A DNA stretch of 64,000 bases, taken from assembly GCA_043740415.1 (NCBI GenBank), contig JAYUCJ010000152.1, positions 1 to 64,000 on the forward strand, written 5' to 3'. Origin of the DNA: Aalborgiella sp043740415 (GTDB taxonomy: Bacteria > Pseudomonadota > Gammaproteobacteria > Burkholderiales > Burkholderiaceae_C). This document shows, one piece after another, positions 33,482 through 43,018 of the stretch. A program made the translations under genes and the position numbers. Below the pieces are notes generated by a model that had not been told where the DNA came from, searched no databases, and saw only the letters and a program-made list of their open reading frames with translations. The stretch's first letter is position 1; each line of letters opens with the position of its first letter.

Positions 33482-35110
33482 ATGTTAAGCAGAAGACAGT
33501 TGTTTCAGTTTGCTGGCGTGGCTGCTGTGGCTGGTGCTGGGGGAGCCGCTTGGATGTATTTCGGAGCGCCTAGGTCGAATGCGATGGCTGGTGGCGCGTT
33601 TCGACACTACCCGTTTGACCCGGTGGCCGCTGAGAATTTTCAGCAAAAACTGTTCATCCCGGTGGACAGTGGACCGTTCGGGGTGCTGGATGTGACCGGG
33701 CCGCTGAAAATTCGCGCTACGGCTGCGAGCTTCCCGCTACTGCCCGGCCGCGAATCGCCTTTCTTGCTGTACCAGACCGAGCAGGCGGGCAAGGCCTACC
33801 AAAACCCTATTCTGCGGATGGAGAGTGGCTCGCGCTTCACAGTTAGCCTGGACAACGCGCTTACGCAACCGACCATCATCCACTGGCACGGCCTGCACAC
33901 GCCCGCCGCCATGGATGGCCACCCCGTCAACACCATCGCCCCCGGCGGCCGTTATGACTACGACTTCACGGTGCGCAACCGCGGCGGCACCTACTGGTAC
34001 CACACACACGCGCACGAATTGACCGCCGAGCAGGCCTACAACGGTTTGGCCAGCTTCTTTTTGGTGGACGACAACGACCAGCGCAACTTGGCCAAAGCGC
34101 TCGATCTACAGCTAGGTGTGACCGACCTGCCCCTTGTCATCCAGGACAAGCGGTTCGATGCGCAGGGCAAACTGCTGTACCGACCGAGCATGCATGACGC
34201 CATGATGGGCTGGCTAGGCGACATCATCCTTGCCAACCTGACACCCAATGCGGTGCAGACCGTCATGCCGCGCAGCTACCGTCTGCGGCTGCTGAATGGT
34301 TCCAACGCGCGCATTTACCGGCTCGCCTTCGTCGCTGGCAACACGCCGCTGGGTTTCACCGTCATCGGCACCGACGGCGGCTTGATTGAGCGGCCAGAAG
34401 CGGCGACCGAGGCCTTTTTGGCACCGGGTGAGCGTCTGGACATCCTGTTTGACGCGGGGCAGGCACAGCCCGGCACAGACATTTTTCTGAAAAGCTTGGC
34501 CTTTGATCCGATGGAGAACGAGGGTGGCATGGGTGGCATGGGTGGTATGGGTAATATGGGCGGCATGGGCTCGTCACGGCTGGCCCTAGGCGAAGCGTTC
34601 AATATCTTGAAGTTGTCCGTGGTGGCTGGAGAGCGTGTTGTTGCAAAGCTGCCAACGACGCTGTCAACGATCAAGCCCATCGCCACCACCGGCGCTGTGC
34701 TGCGCAAGATTGAACTGTCGATGCAGCAAATGCGCTTTCTGATCAACGGGCGCAGCTTTGTCATGGACGAGATCGCGTTCAGCGTGCAGCGCAATACGGT
34801 AGAAATCTGGAGCATCAGCAACCCCGTTCTGGGCATGCCGCACCCGATACACCTTCATGGCTTTTCGTTTCAGGTACTGGAGCGGCTGAACAGCCCGTCG
34901 CCGTTGTCGGCGCTGGCGCGTTTTGGCAAGGGGCGAACCGTCAGCGACTTGGGGTGGAAAGACACCGTGCTGGTCTGGCCCGGAGAAACGGTGCGAATCG
35001 CCATCGACTTTAGCCACGACTTCCCAGGTGATCAGACCTACCTCTTACACTGCCACAATTTGGAGCACGAAGACGCGGGCATGATGATCAATTTTCGCGT
35101 TCAGGCGTGA
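33482..35110 (+). CDS. CueO-like multicopper oxidase
   Basis: A 542-residue periplasmic laccase-type enzyme. It has a Tat signal (L-S-R-R-Q-L-F-Q-F-A) and all four copper motifs: H-W-H-G-L-H (~134), W-Y-H-T-H-A-H (~173), H-P-I-H-L-H-G-F (~457) and H-C-H-N-L-E-H-E-D-A-G-M-M (~523). A Met/Gly-rich insertion (~348-360) recalls the Met-rich loop of CueO that binds Cu(I). It probably oxidises Cu(I) and so protects the periplasm. The GGAGAG ribosome site is strong. Convergent with pyk. Confidence 0.92.
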   Translation: MLSRRQLFQFAGVAAVAGAGGAAWMYFGAPRSNAMAGGAFRHYPFDPVAAENFQQKLFIPVDSGPFGVLDVTGPLKIRATAASFPLLPGRESPFLLYQTEQAGKAYQNPILRMESGSRFTVSLDNALTQPTIIHWHGLHTPAAMDGHPVNTIAPGGRYDYDFTVRNRGGTYWYHTHAHELTAEQAYNGLASFFLVDDNDQRNLAKALDLQLGVTDLPLVIQDKRFDAQGKLLYRPSMHDAMMGWLGDIILANLTPNAVQTVMPRSYRLRLLNGSNARIYRLAFVAGNTPLGFTVIGTDGGLIERPEAATEAFLAPGERLDILFDAGQAQPGTDIFLKSLAFDPMENEGGMGGMGGMGNMGGMGSSRLALGEAFNILKLSVVAGERVVAKLPTTLSTIKPIATTGAVLRKIELSMQQMRFLINGRSFVMDEIAFSVQRNTVEIWSISNPVLGMPHPIHLHGFSFQVLERLNSPSPLSALARFGKGRTVSDLGWKDTVLVWPGETVRIAIDFSHDFPGDQTYLLHCHNLEHEDAGMMINFRVQA

Positions 35111-35135
35111 AACTGGCTCAACAGCCGCAGTAGCC

Positions 35136-36572
35136 TCAACCCACGCGACAAATCTTCAGCATGTTCGTGCCGCCTGGCGTGCCCATGGGCTCGCCGCAGG
35201 TGATGGCGTAAACGTCGCCTTTTTGGACGATGCCACGGGCTTTTAGGTGGGCTTCGGCTTGCGCGAGAGCGGTGTCGCGGTCGCTGTCGGTGTCCATCAA
35301 CAAGGGTTGCACATTGCGGTACAGCGTCATTTTGCGCTGGGTGGCGATGCGGGCCGTCAACGCGTAGATAGGAATATGGATGCGGTGACGGCTCATCCAC
35401 AGGGCGGCGCTGCCGCTTTCAGTCATCGCCACGATGGCTTTGGCGCCCAGGTGGTGCGCGGTGAACAAGGCGCCCATGGCGATGGATTGGTCGATGCGGT
35501 CCAGCTTCATGTCGGCGAAATCAGCGTCCAGCTTGACGTCTTCGGCGCTTTCGGCAGCGGCGCAGATGTTGGCCATTTCGATGACGGTTTCGACAGGGTA
35601 TTTGCCGGCTGCGGTTTCGGCGGACAGCATCACGGCGTCCGTGCCGTCCAAAACTGCATTGGCGACGTCGCTCACCTCGGCGCGGGTCGGCACGGCGTTG
35701 TTGATCATGGATTCCATCATTTGGGTGGCGGTGATGGTGGTTTTGTCGTGCTTCAAGGCCAGCTTGATCATGCGTTTTTGCAGCGCAGGAACAGCGGCGT
35801 TGCCGACCTCAACCGCCAAATCGCCCCGGGCGACCATGATGCTGTCGCTGGCGATGATGATTTCTTCCAACTTAGGAATCGCCTCGGCACGTTCGATTTT
35901 GGCGATCAAATGCGGCTTGTGGTTGAATTCTGCTCCGGCGACGTTGGCCAATTGGCGCGCCAGCTCCATGTCTGAGCCATTTTTAGGGAAGCTGACGGCC
36001 AAATAATCGGCCTGGAAGCTCATGGCGGTTTTGATGTCGTCCATGTCTTTGGCGGTCAGCGCAGGGGCGGTCAAGCCGCCGCCTTGTTTGTTGATGCCTT
36101 TGTTGTTGGACAAATCGCCGCCCATTTTGACGGTGGTGTGTACGGCTTGGCCGACGACTTTGTCCACGGTCAGCACGATCAAGCCGTCGTTCAACAACAG
36201 CACATCGTCTGCTTTGACTTCGCTGGGCAGGTTTTTGTAGTCCAAGCCGACAGCGTCTTGGTCGCCCAGCTCGGTGCGGCCGGCGTCCAGGATGAATTTA
36301 GTGCCGACTTCAAGCACGATTTTGTTGTTCACAAAACGGCTGATGCGGATTTTGGGGCCTTGCAAATCGGCCATGATGCCGACAACGGTGCCAGCGCGGG
36401 CTGCTGCTTCACGCACCATTTTTGCGCGGTCGCAATGGTCTTGGGCCGAGCCGTGGCTGAAATTCAGGCGCATGACGTTGACGCCAGCGCGTATCATTTG
36501 CTCCAAAATGGCGGGGTCGCTGGAGGCTGGGCCTAAGGTGGCGACGATTTTGGTGGCTCTGCGTGACGACAT
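35136..36572 (-). CDS. pyk: pyruvate kinase
   Basis: Turns PEP and ADP into pyruvate and ATP. The 478-residue protein has T-K-I-V-A-T-L-G-P-A-S, N-V-M-R-L-N-F-S-H-G, the catalytic stretch L-I-A-K-I-E-R-A-E-A-I, M-V-A-R-G-D-L-A-V-E, and A-T-Q-M-M-E-S-M. The C-terminal regulatory domain is complete. Lone gene; 137 bp separate its start from azlD. Confidence 0.97.
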   Translation of the reverse strand: MSSRRATKIVATLGPASSDPAILEQMIRAGVNVMRLNFSHGSAQDHCDRAKMVREAAARAGTVVGIMADLQGPKIRISRFVNNKIVLEVGTKFILDAGRTELGDQDAVGLDYKNLPSEVKADDVLLLNDGLIVLTVDKVVGQAVHTTVKMGGDLSNNKGINKQGGGLTAPALTAKDMDDIKTAMSFQADYLAVSFPKNGSDMELARQLANVAGAEFNHKPHLIAKIERAEAIPKLEEIIIASDSIMVARGDLAVEVGNAAVPALQKRMIKLALKHDKTTITATQMMESMINNAVPTRAEVSDVANAVLDGTDAVMLSAETAAGKYPVETVIEMANICAAAESAEDVKLDADFADMKLDRIDQSIAMGALFTAHHLGAKAIVAMTESGSAALWMSRHRIHIPIYALTARIATQRKMTLYRNVQPLLMDTDSDRDTALAQAEAHLKARGIVQKGDVYAITCGEPMGTPGGTNMLKICRVG

Positions 36573-36709
36573 GAAGATATCTCCGTTGTAATTTAGTAAA
36601 CCGGTAACTCAGTAACTTAGTTTTTATGTATCTTCGCTGATTTTAGTTACAAAACGATGAGAAAAACGTGTTTGTAAGTTACTAAAGGGTTACGAAAACG
36701 CAGACTGAC

Positions 36710-37051
36710 CTACCAGCCCAACCCCAAATGTAGCGGCAAATACACCAGCATGCCCAAACTCATGGTGAACAGCACACTTTTACGCCAAAAATAAACCGCT
36801 GCGCCTCCCAGTGCCGCGAGCAATTTGGCGTCATGCCAAGACGTCAGCAACTGCCCCTGGGTCACCAAAATCTCAGGCAAGATGACGGCGGACAAGGCGG
36901 CAATCGGGGCGTAATGCAAGCCCCGACTGACCCAATTCGGCAGCTGCCACGACTTGCTGGAATACAAGAAAAAACACCGCGTGATGACCGTCACCAATGC
37001 CAAGCCAGCGATGGTGATGAGCGTCCAGGCGTCGGTGATATTGGCGGTCAT
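36710..37051 (-). CDS. AzlD-type branched-chain amino acid exporter subunit
   Basis: A 113-residue, four-helix membrane protein with V-I-T-R-C-F-F-L near the start and Y-A-P-I-A-A-L-S-A-V-I-L-P-E, typical of the AzlD family. It pairs with the larger AzlC subunit encoded 15 bp upstream, together exporting branched-chain or related amino acids. Confidence 0.88.
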   Translation of the reverse strand: MTANITDAWTLITIAGLALVTVITRCFFLYSSKSWQLPNWVSRGLHYAPIAALSAVILPEILVTQGQLLTSWHDAKLLAALGGAAVYFWRKSVLFTMSLGMLVYLPLHLGLGW

Positions 37052-37066
37052 ATTTGCTAAGTTGGC

Positions 37067-37813
37067 TTAGTTTGCTTGCTTGGGTTGCCTGGGTTGTATA
37101 ACGCGCTGCGTTTTATCTAGCAGCAAGCACATAGCTACAGCGGCTGAAATCGCGACGACAATGTTCATTTTGAGCGGTAAGGCATATGCCGCAACCGCCA
37201 CGGCACTCGACACGGCGGCGGCCACAATGCGCAGCTTGCTGGTCGCCAAAGAGCACAAAATACCCAGCAACGACAAAATACCCGCAAAACCCAGCCCCCA
37301 ATGCACGGGAACTTGGTGCGCTAGCGCGATGCCCAGCAGACTAGCCCCCATCCAAGCCACCCAAGTCAAACCCGTGTTACCCGCTAAAAAAGCGTCTTGC
37401 GCTTGCTGCTGCGCTGCTGTTGCGCCAGGTTTCGGAAACTTGCTAACAAACTGCACGTAGCTTAAATCTGCCGTCAAATAGCCACTTAACAGGCGCTTCC
37501 ACCGCGGTAAATGCATCAAATACGGTCGCAAATGCGCGCTAAACACGACAAAACGCAGGTTCACACACAAACCGGTCAGCAAAATCACCCACATGGGCGC
37601 ACCCACAGCAATCAGCGGAATGGCGGCCAGCTGTGAGCTGCCGGCGAAAACCAGCAGCGTCATCGCGACCGATTCGACCACGCTCATACCGCTGTTGACC
37701 ATGGAAACGCCCATCGTCAGTCCCCACGCCACCATGCCGGGCAGCATGGGGATGCAGTCTTTCGCGCCCTGTAAATAGGCGGGGTGGGTGTAATTGCTGC
37801 GGCTTAAAAACAT
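37067..37813 (-). CDS. AzlC-type branched-chain amino acid exporter subunit
   Basis: A 248-residue membrane protein with family motifs P-M-L-P-G-M-V-A-W-G-L-T-M-G and L-L-V-F-A-G-S-S-Q-L-A-A-I, followed by N-L-R-F-V-V-F-S-A-H-L. Partner of the AzlD-type protein. It starts 9 bp after fmt in the same direction. Confidence 0.9.
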   Translation of the reverse strand: MFLSRSNYTHPAYLQGAKDCIPMLPGMVAWGLTMGVSMVNSGMSVVESVAMTLLVFAGSSQLAAIPLIAVGAPMWVILLTGLCVNLRFVVFSAHLRPYLMHLPRWKRLLSGYLTADLSYVQFVSKFPKPGATAAQQQAQDAFLAGNTGLTWVAWMGASLLGIALAHQVPVHWGLGFAGILSLLGILCSLATSKLRIVAAAVSSAVAVAAYALPLKMNIVVAISAAVAMCLLLDKTQRVIQPRQPKQAN

Positions 37814-37822
37814 AAGCCGCGA

Positions 37823-38839
37823 TTAAACCAGTTCGCCGAAACACATACCGACCTGCACGTCACAGCCGTGCACAAAGTCCGCCACTTTGAGGCGTTTGCC
37901 GCCTGGGCGCTGCAATTCAGTCAAATAAACGACGCTGTATGCTGGGGTTTCAGTATTTTCAATTGCTATATTATTAATAGCAATACAGGCAATAAATATG
38001 CCGGATATATCCAATATTTGCCCTTTTTTATAGGTTTTATCGGCTTCTATGAGGTTTTGATCGCCCAATTCTGCGTTCCACACCTTGATCTGCTCGCCGT
38101 TCAGCGATGTCACCGCGCCCGGGAAGGGGTTGAAAGCGCGGATGCGGCGGGTGATGACCTCGGCGCTTTGTGACCAGTCGATCTGCGCTTCGGCTTTTTC
38201 GATCTTGCTGGCGTAAGTCACCCCTTCGATGGGCTGCTTGGTTGCGGTTAATTGCGACAGCGTTGACAAAGTTTGGAGGATCATCTTGCCACCCATATCG
38301 GCCAATTTGTCGTGCAAAGAACCCGTGGTGTCCGACTCCGAAATCGGCAATTCGTCGCGCAGCAACATGTCACCGGTGTCCAGCCCCGCGTCCATTTGCA
38401 TGATGGTGACGCCAGTGGTGGCATCGCCCGCTTCGATAGCGCGGTGAATTGGCGCTGCGCCGCGCCAGCGTGGAAGTAGCGACGCATGGATGTTCAAACA
38501 GCCGAGCCTAGGCGAAGTGAGCGCCCACTCAGGCAAGATCAAGCCGTAGGCGGCGACGACCATCACTTCAGCGCCGTCTTCAATGGCTTTATCGATAGCC
38601 GCTTTCCCAAGGGCGGCTTCATCGGGGAATTTACCGTCCAAGCGCAGTCTGCGTGGCTGGGCGACAGGGATGTTGTGGTCTATGGCGAATTGTTTGACAG
38701 CCGAGGCCTGCAGCTTCATGCCACGCCCTGCGGGGCGGTCGGGCTGGGTCAGCACCAGTACGATCTCGTGCGCTGCTGCAACCAAGGCTTGCATCGCCAC
38801 ACTGGCAAATTCTGGCGTGCCAGCGAAGATGAGTTTCAT
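37823..38839 (-). CDS. fmt: methionyl-tRNA formyltransferase
   Basis: Formylates initiator Met-tRNA. The 338-residue protein has F-A-G-T-P-E-F-A at the start, the folate/catalytic block N-I-H-A-S-L-L-P-R-W-R-G-A-A-P-I-H around residue 115, and D-T-G-D-M near 155. It is about 20 residues longer than usual because a dispersed repeat (37964-38004) lies in frame in the C-terminal domain. def is 18 bp upstream. Confidence 0.96.
   Translation of the reverse strand: MKLIFAGTPEFASVAMQALVAAAHEIVLVLTQPDRPAGRGMKLQASAVKQFAIDHNIPVAQPRRLRLDGKFPDEAALGKAAIDKAIEDGAEVMVVAAYGLILPEWALTSPRLGCLNIHASLLPRWRGAAPIHRAIEAGDATTGVTIMQMDAGLDTGDMLLRDELPISESDTTGSLHDKLADMGGKMILQTLSTLSQLTATKQPIEGVTYASKIEKAEAQIDWSQSAEVITRRIRAFNPFPGAVTSLNGEQIKVWNAELGDQNLIEADKTYKKGQILDISGIFIACIAINNIAIENTETPAYSVVYLTELQRPGGKRLKVADFVHGCDVQVGMCFGELV
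37964..38004 (+). repeat. dispersed two-hairpin repeat, copy 9, inside fmt
   Basis: Reads GCTATATTATTAATAGC then GGCAATAAATATGCC, opposite to the coding direction of fmt. The inserted residues are G-I-F-I-A-C-I-A-I-N-N-I-A-I, so here the reverse strand is translated, still without a stop. Confidence 0.88.
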
Positions 38840-38857
38840 TGAACGTGTATTTGAGTT

Positions 38858-39400
38858 TTAGAGTCTAGGACGGCTCAATTTGTCATATTCAGCGTCTTTT
38901 TCATCTTCGCGCTTGAGTTTGAGCATTTTGGTTTTGATACGGTTGAATTTAAGTTTGGACAAATACTCCACAAACACCTTGCCCAACAGATGGTCCAGCT
39001 CGTGCTGGACACAGACGGCCAGCATCTCCTCAGCCTCCAGCTGCTGCGGTTTGCCCTTGGCGTCTAAATACGTCACTTTGACGGCAACAGCGCGTTCCAC
39101 TTTGTCGTAAATCTCAGGCACGGACAGGCAGCCTTCTTCGCCGATGTGCTTTTCAGGGCTGTACCAGGTGATTTCGGGGTTGATGAGCACCAAAGGCTGG
39201 TCACGCTCATCAGACACGTCAATCACCACCAAGCGCTCATGCACGTTGACCTGTGTGGCGGCCAAACCGATGCCTTTGGCCTCGTACATGGTCTCTAGCA
39301 TGTCGGCAATCAGGGTGGAGATGCGATGATCGACCTCGGCTACGGGCTTGGCAACCGTGTTCAGGCGTGGGTCTGGGAAGGAAAGGATGGGTAATATCAT
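38858..39400 (-). CDS. def: peptide deformylase
   Basis: Removes the N-formyl group from new proteins. The ~180-residue metalloenzyme has all three motifs: G-I-G-L-A-A-T-Q, E-E-G-C-L-S-V-P and Q-H-E-L-D-H-L. The start at 39400 (M-I-L-P-I-L-S-F-P-D) matches the family opening. Forms the def-fmt pair, divergent from LysM-dprA as in most betaproteobacteria. Confidence 0.96.
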   Translation of the reverse strand: MILPILSFPDPRLNTVAKPVAEVDHRISTLIADMLETMYEAKGIGLAATQVNVHERLVVIDVSDERDQPLVLINPEITWYSPEKHIGEEGCLSVPEIYDKVERAVAVKVTYLDAKGKPQQLEAEEMLAVCVQHELDHLLGKVFVEYLSKLKFNRIKTKMLKLKREDEKDAEYDKLSRPRL

Positions 39401-39505
39401 GGTGTAGAGGGGAAAAGACAACATATATTTTACTATTCCTGCCTAATTGGTGTGATTTGTGGCGATTTAGTTAGAGAATTATCTGAATTCGCGGAAAATA
39501 ACTAA

Positions 39506-40762
39506 ATGTTACTTATGCACAAAACACTGAATTCTCAAGCACTTAGCGCAACAACCACGTTGCTGGCTAGTGCGCTATTCGTAGCCCTACCATTGTCAAC
39601 CGCGCTGGCGGCAACAGCCCATCCCCTGACGGTGAGCCCTGCGCAGCAAAAAACAGCGACGCAAGTCGCGAACGATGGCGTTCCCTTGAGCGAACTGGCG
39701 CCGAACGCACCAGATAGCCACACGGTCAAACGGGGCGACACGCTGTGGGCGATTTCCAAAATCTTCCTGAAAAGCCCCTGGCGCTGGCCTGAGCTGTGGG
39801 GCATGAACATGGCGGATATCAAAAACCCGCATTTGATCTACCCAGGCCAAATTTTGTATTTGGACAAATCAAATGGTCGGGCGCGCTTGAGCAGCCGACG
39901 TGGCGGTGTAGGCTTAGACGCGAATGGCTTGGAAACGATCAAGCTGTCACCACGCACACGCAGCAGCAATTTGCCAGATGATTCCATTCCGACTTTGCAA
40001 AACAGCTTGATCGAGCCGTTTTTAACCGAGCCCATCATCGTTGAAGAAGCCACCTTGCAAGCCGCGCCGCGCTTTGTCGCAACCCAAGAGGGCCGCGTCT
40101 TGCTCAGCGAAGGCGACCGTGCCTATGCACGCAGTGCGGATGGCGCAACCCTCAGCATTGCAGCGGGTCAACCGCGCGACTTTAGAGTTTTCCGCAATGC
40201 AACGGCGTTGAAAGACCCGGGAACCGGTGAAGTATTGGGCTACGAAGCGCAATACGTGGGCCGTGCCAAATTGATTCGCGGTGAGTCTGTGACGGTTGTT
40301 CGCGGTGCAGAAGTCAAAGCTGGTGATGTTGCCAAGACTGAAATCATCCCAGCCACGCTAGACATTACTCGCTCCAAAGAAGAAATTCGCACGGGTGACC
40401 GCCTGTTACCTGAGCCGCCCTTGGAGCTACTGACTTACACACCCCGCGCACCTGCAAACGCGGTTGAGGCACGTATTGTGTCTGTCTACGGCAGCGCCGT
40501 GGCGAATGTGGCGCAAAACCAAGTCGTCGTCATCAACCGGGGCACCAAAGATGGCATGGAACGTGGCCACGTCTTGGCGATTCAAACCAATGGCGAACGC
40601 ATTGTAGACAAGACTGGCACCAGCTTTCAGGATATCAAATTGCCGGATGAGCGCAATGGTTTGCTGATGGTGTTCCGCCCTTTTGAGCGTGTTTCTTACG
40701 CCTTGGTGTTAAACGCCACGCAAGCAGTGCGTGTGGGCGATTGGTTGATTAATCCGCGTTGA
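39506..40762 (+). CDS. LysM-domain exported protein
   Basis: A 418-residue protein with a signal peptide ending near A-L-A-A. A LysM domain (~70-120) reads H-T-V-K-R-G-D-T-L-W-A-I-S, then W-P-E-L-W-G-M-N, then I-Y-P-G-Q-I-L-Y-L. LysM binds peptidoglycan. The remainder is beta-rich, of unknown role. An ATG at 39515 is an alternative start. Its place between def/fmt and dprA is conserved in betaproteobacteria. Confidence 0.88.
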   Translation: MLLMHKTLNSQALSATTTLLASALFVALPLSTALAATAHPLTVSPAQQKTATQVANDGVPLSELAPNAPDSHTVKRGDTLWAISKIFLKSPWRWPELWGMNMADIKNPHLIYPGQILYLDKSNGRARLSSRRGGVGLDANGLETIKLSPRTRSSNLPDDSIPTLQNSLIEPFLTEPIIVEEATLQAAPRFVATQEGRVLLSEGDRAYARSADGATLSIAAGQPRDFRVFRNATALKDPGTGEVLGYEAQYVGRAKLIRGESVTVVRGAEVKAGDVAKTEIIPATLDITRSKEEIRTGDRLLPEPPLELLTYTPRAPANAVEARIVSVYGSAVANVAQNQVVVINRGTKDGMERGHVLAIQTNGERIVDKTGTSFQDIKLPDERNGLLMVFRPFERVSYALVLNATQAVRVGDWLINPR

Positions 40763-40783
40763 TTTTTAAGCCAAGTTGCTAAA

Positions 40784-42016
40784 TTGCTAACCCGAGTAGA
40801 ACTCGCCACATGGCTTAGGCTGTGCATGACGCCTGGCGTGGGTAACCAGCACGCGCGCAAGCTGCTGACGGCGTTTGGCTTGCCGCAGGCGATATTTGCG
40901 CAACCACAGCTGGCGCTGAAACAAGTCGTCAGCGCCGCAATGGCACGTGCTTTGCAAGTTGTTCCTGACAACTTTGAAGCGCAACTGCAAACCACCTGGA
41001 ACTGGCTGGAAGCTGGCACGGTTGACCCCGCCACCGGACAAAACAACCGCGTCTTTTTAACGCTGGCAGATGCGCGTTACCCAAGCTCCTTATTGAACAT
41101 TGAAGACCCGCCGTTGGTGCTGTACCTGCAAGGCCATGTTGATTTGATCTGGCAGCTTGACCACAAAGAGAACCCTACAAACGGCGCTCTGCAAGGTAAA
41201 TCAACCTACAAACACGCCAAAGACGGCATCGCCATGGTGGGCAGCCGAAACCCTACGCCGCAAGGTTTGGCCACTGCGCATGCGTTTGCCCAATCGTTCA
41301 CGCAAGCGGGCTTGGTCGTCGTTTCTGGGCTAGCGCTGGGTATCGACGGGGCAGCGCATGAAGGCGCCATGGAAGGGCAACAAAACAATGACGAAGGCTG
41401 CACTATTGCGGTGATTGGCACGGGATTAGACCGTGTGTACCCGAGCAAGCATCTGGCGTTGGCGCACCGCATCGTGCAACATGGTTTGATGATCAGTGAA
41501 TTTCCGCTAGGCACACCACCTTTGCCAGCAAATTTCCCAAAGCGCAATCGCATTATTTCTGCGTTGAGCTTGGGCACACTGGTGGTGGAAGCAGCCGTTA
41601 AATCTGGCTCGCTCATCACCGCACGATTAGCCAGTGAACAAGGCAAAGAAGTTTTCGCGATTCCTGGCTCTATCCATTCAACGCAATCACGTGGCTGCCA
41701 TGCCTTGTTGAAACAAGGTGCAAAGTTGGTGGAATCTGCGCAAGATGTTTTGGAAGAATTGCGGTTGCAGCTGACACCGCCTGTGCTGCCGCCTTCGAAA
41801 CTATTGCGGACACACAATGCCGCAACCGCTATTGAAGATGTAGAACCCGACGATTTGGTGAAATCGCTGGGTTACGACCCAGTCAGTTTAGATGCTTTGG
41901 TCGCCCGCACCGGCTGGGATGCCGCCACCTTACAAGTGCGTTTAATGGAGCTTGAACTGGATGGACAAGTCGCCCGATTGCCGGGTGGCTTGTACCAACG
42001 GGTTGTTGTTGGCTAA
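40784..42016 (+). CDS. dprA: DNA-processing protein DprA
   Basis: Loads RecA on incoming single-stranded DNA in natural transformation. After a SAM-like N-terminus, the Rossmann-like core has A-M-V-G-S-R-N-P-T-P-Q-G, V-V-S-G-L-A-L-G-I-D-G-A-A-H, G-T-G-L-D-R-V-Y-P and K-R-N-R-I-I-S-A-L-S. The C-terminal winged helix (residues ~350-410) is present. A TTG start at 40784 is used because no ATG occurs before conserved residues; the start is the least certain part. Confidence 0.93.
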   Translation: MLTRVELATWLRLCMTPGVGNQHARKLLTAFGLPQAIFAQPQLALKQVVSAAMARALQVVPDNFEAQLQTTWNWLEAGTVDPATGQNNRVFLTLADARYPSSLLNIEDPPLVLYLQGHVDLIWQLDHKENPTNGALQGKSTYKHAKDGIAMVGSRNPTPQGLATAHAFAQSFTQAGLVVVSGLALGIDGAAHEGAMEGQQNNDEGCTIAVIGTGLDRVYPSKHLALAHRIVQHGLMISEFPLGTPPLPANFPKRNRIISALSLGTLVVEAAVKSGSLITARLASEQGKEVFAIPGSIHSTQSRGCHALLKQGAKLVESAQDVLEELRLQLTPPVLPPSKLLRTHNAATAIEDVEPDDLVKSLGYDPVSLDALVARTGWDAATLQVRLMELELDGQVARLPGGLYQRVVVG

Positions 42017-42050
42017 TTACTAACCGTAGAGCCGCTTTAAACAGCGTTGA

Positions 42051-43007
42051 TTAAACGACCGCACCGTCGTTTTCGTCGCCAGGATCGCCCGCTTTTTTAA
42101 CGGGTGCGACCTTGATCAAATCTTCGCGCTTGATGCCCAGCCACATGGCAATGGCTGCGGCGACGAACACAGACGAGTAGATACCAAACAAAATACCAAT
42201 GGTCAGCGCCAGCGCAAAGTAAAACAGCGTTTGGCCACCAAACAGCAGCATCGACAACACCATGATCTGCGTGCTGCCGTGCGTGATGATGGTACGGCTG
42301 ATAGTCGAAGTGATGGCGTTGTCGATGATTTCGACCGTGTTCATTTTGCGATAGCGCTTGAAGTTTTCGCGAATTCGGTCAAAAATAACCACCGATTCGT
42401 TCACCGAATAACCCAAAACAGCCAACACCGCAGCCAGTACTGAGAGCGAAAACTCCCATTGGAAGAAGGCAAAAAAGCCCAAAATAATGACCACGTCATG
42501 CAAGTTCGCAATGATGGCGGCAACCGCGTATTTCCACTCAAACCGAATCGCCAAATAAATCATGATGCCCAGCACCACGAAACCAAGCGCTTTGAGACCG
42601 TCGACCACCAGTTCACCACCGACTTGTGGGCCCACAAAGTTGGTACGGCGTAAGTTGGCATCTGCAGAATCCGCTTTCAGTGCCGCCATGACCTTGTCAC
42701 TTTGCTGCGCCGAGCTCACACCCTTTTGAGCGGGCAGGCGAATCATCACATCGCGTGCTGTACCGAAGTTTTGCACTTGCACATCGGTAAAGCCCAAGCT
42801 GGATACTTTGTTGCGTAATTTTTCCAGATCAGCCGGTTGTGAGTAGCTTACTTCCATCACCGTGCCGCCAGTAAACTCAACTGACAAATGCAAACCGCGC
42901 GAGAGGAGGAAAAATACCGCGAGCAAGAAAGTAATCAACGAAATGGCATTGAAAATCAATGCATGGCGCATGAACGGAATGTCTTTGCGAATCTTAAAAA
43001 ATTCCAT
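42051..43007 (-). CDS. secF: protein-export membrane protein SecF
   Basis: With SecD, uses the proton gradient to help proteins finish crossing via SecYEG. The 318-residue protein has L-S-V-E-F-T-G-G-T-V-M-E-V near the start, a short periplasmic domain, and five more helices with N-E-S-V-V-I-F-D-R-I-R-E-N. It starts 11 bp after secD. Confidence 0.96.
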   Translation of the reverse strand: MEFFKIRKDIPFMRHALIFNAISLITFLLAVFFLLSRGLHLSVEFTGGTVMEVSYSQPADLEKLRNKVSSLGFTDVQVQNFGTARDVMIRLPAQKGVSSAQQSDKVMAALKADSADANLRRTNFVGPQVGGELVVDGLKALGFVVLGIMIYLAIRFEWKYAVAAIIANLHDVVIILGFFAFFQWEFSLSVLAAVLAVLGYSVNESVVIFDRIRENFKRYRKMNTVEIIDNAITSTISRTIITHGSTQIMVLSMLLFGGQTLFYFALALTIGILFGIYSSVFVAAAIAMWLGIKREDLIKVAPVKKAGDPGDENDGAVV

Positions 43008-43018
43008 GATTCGTCTCC

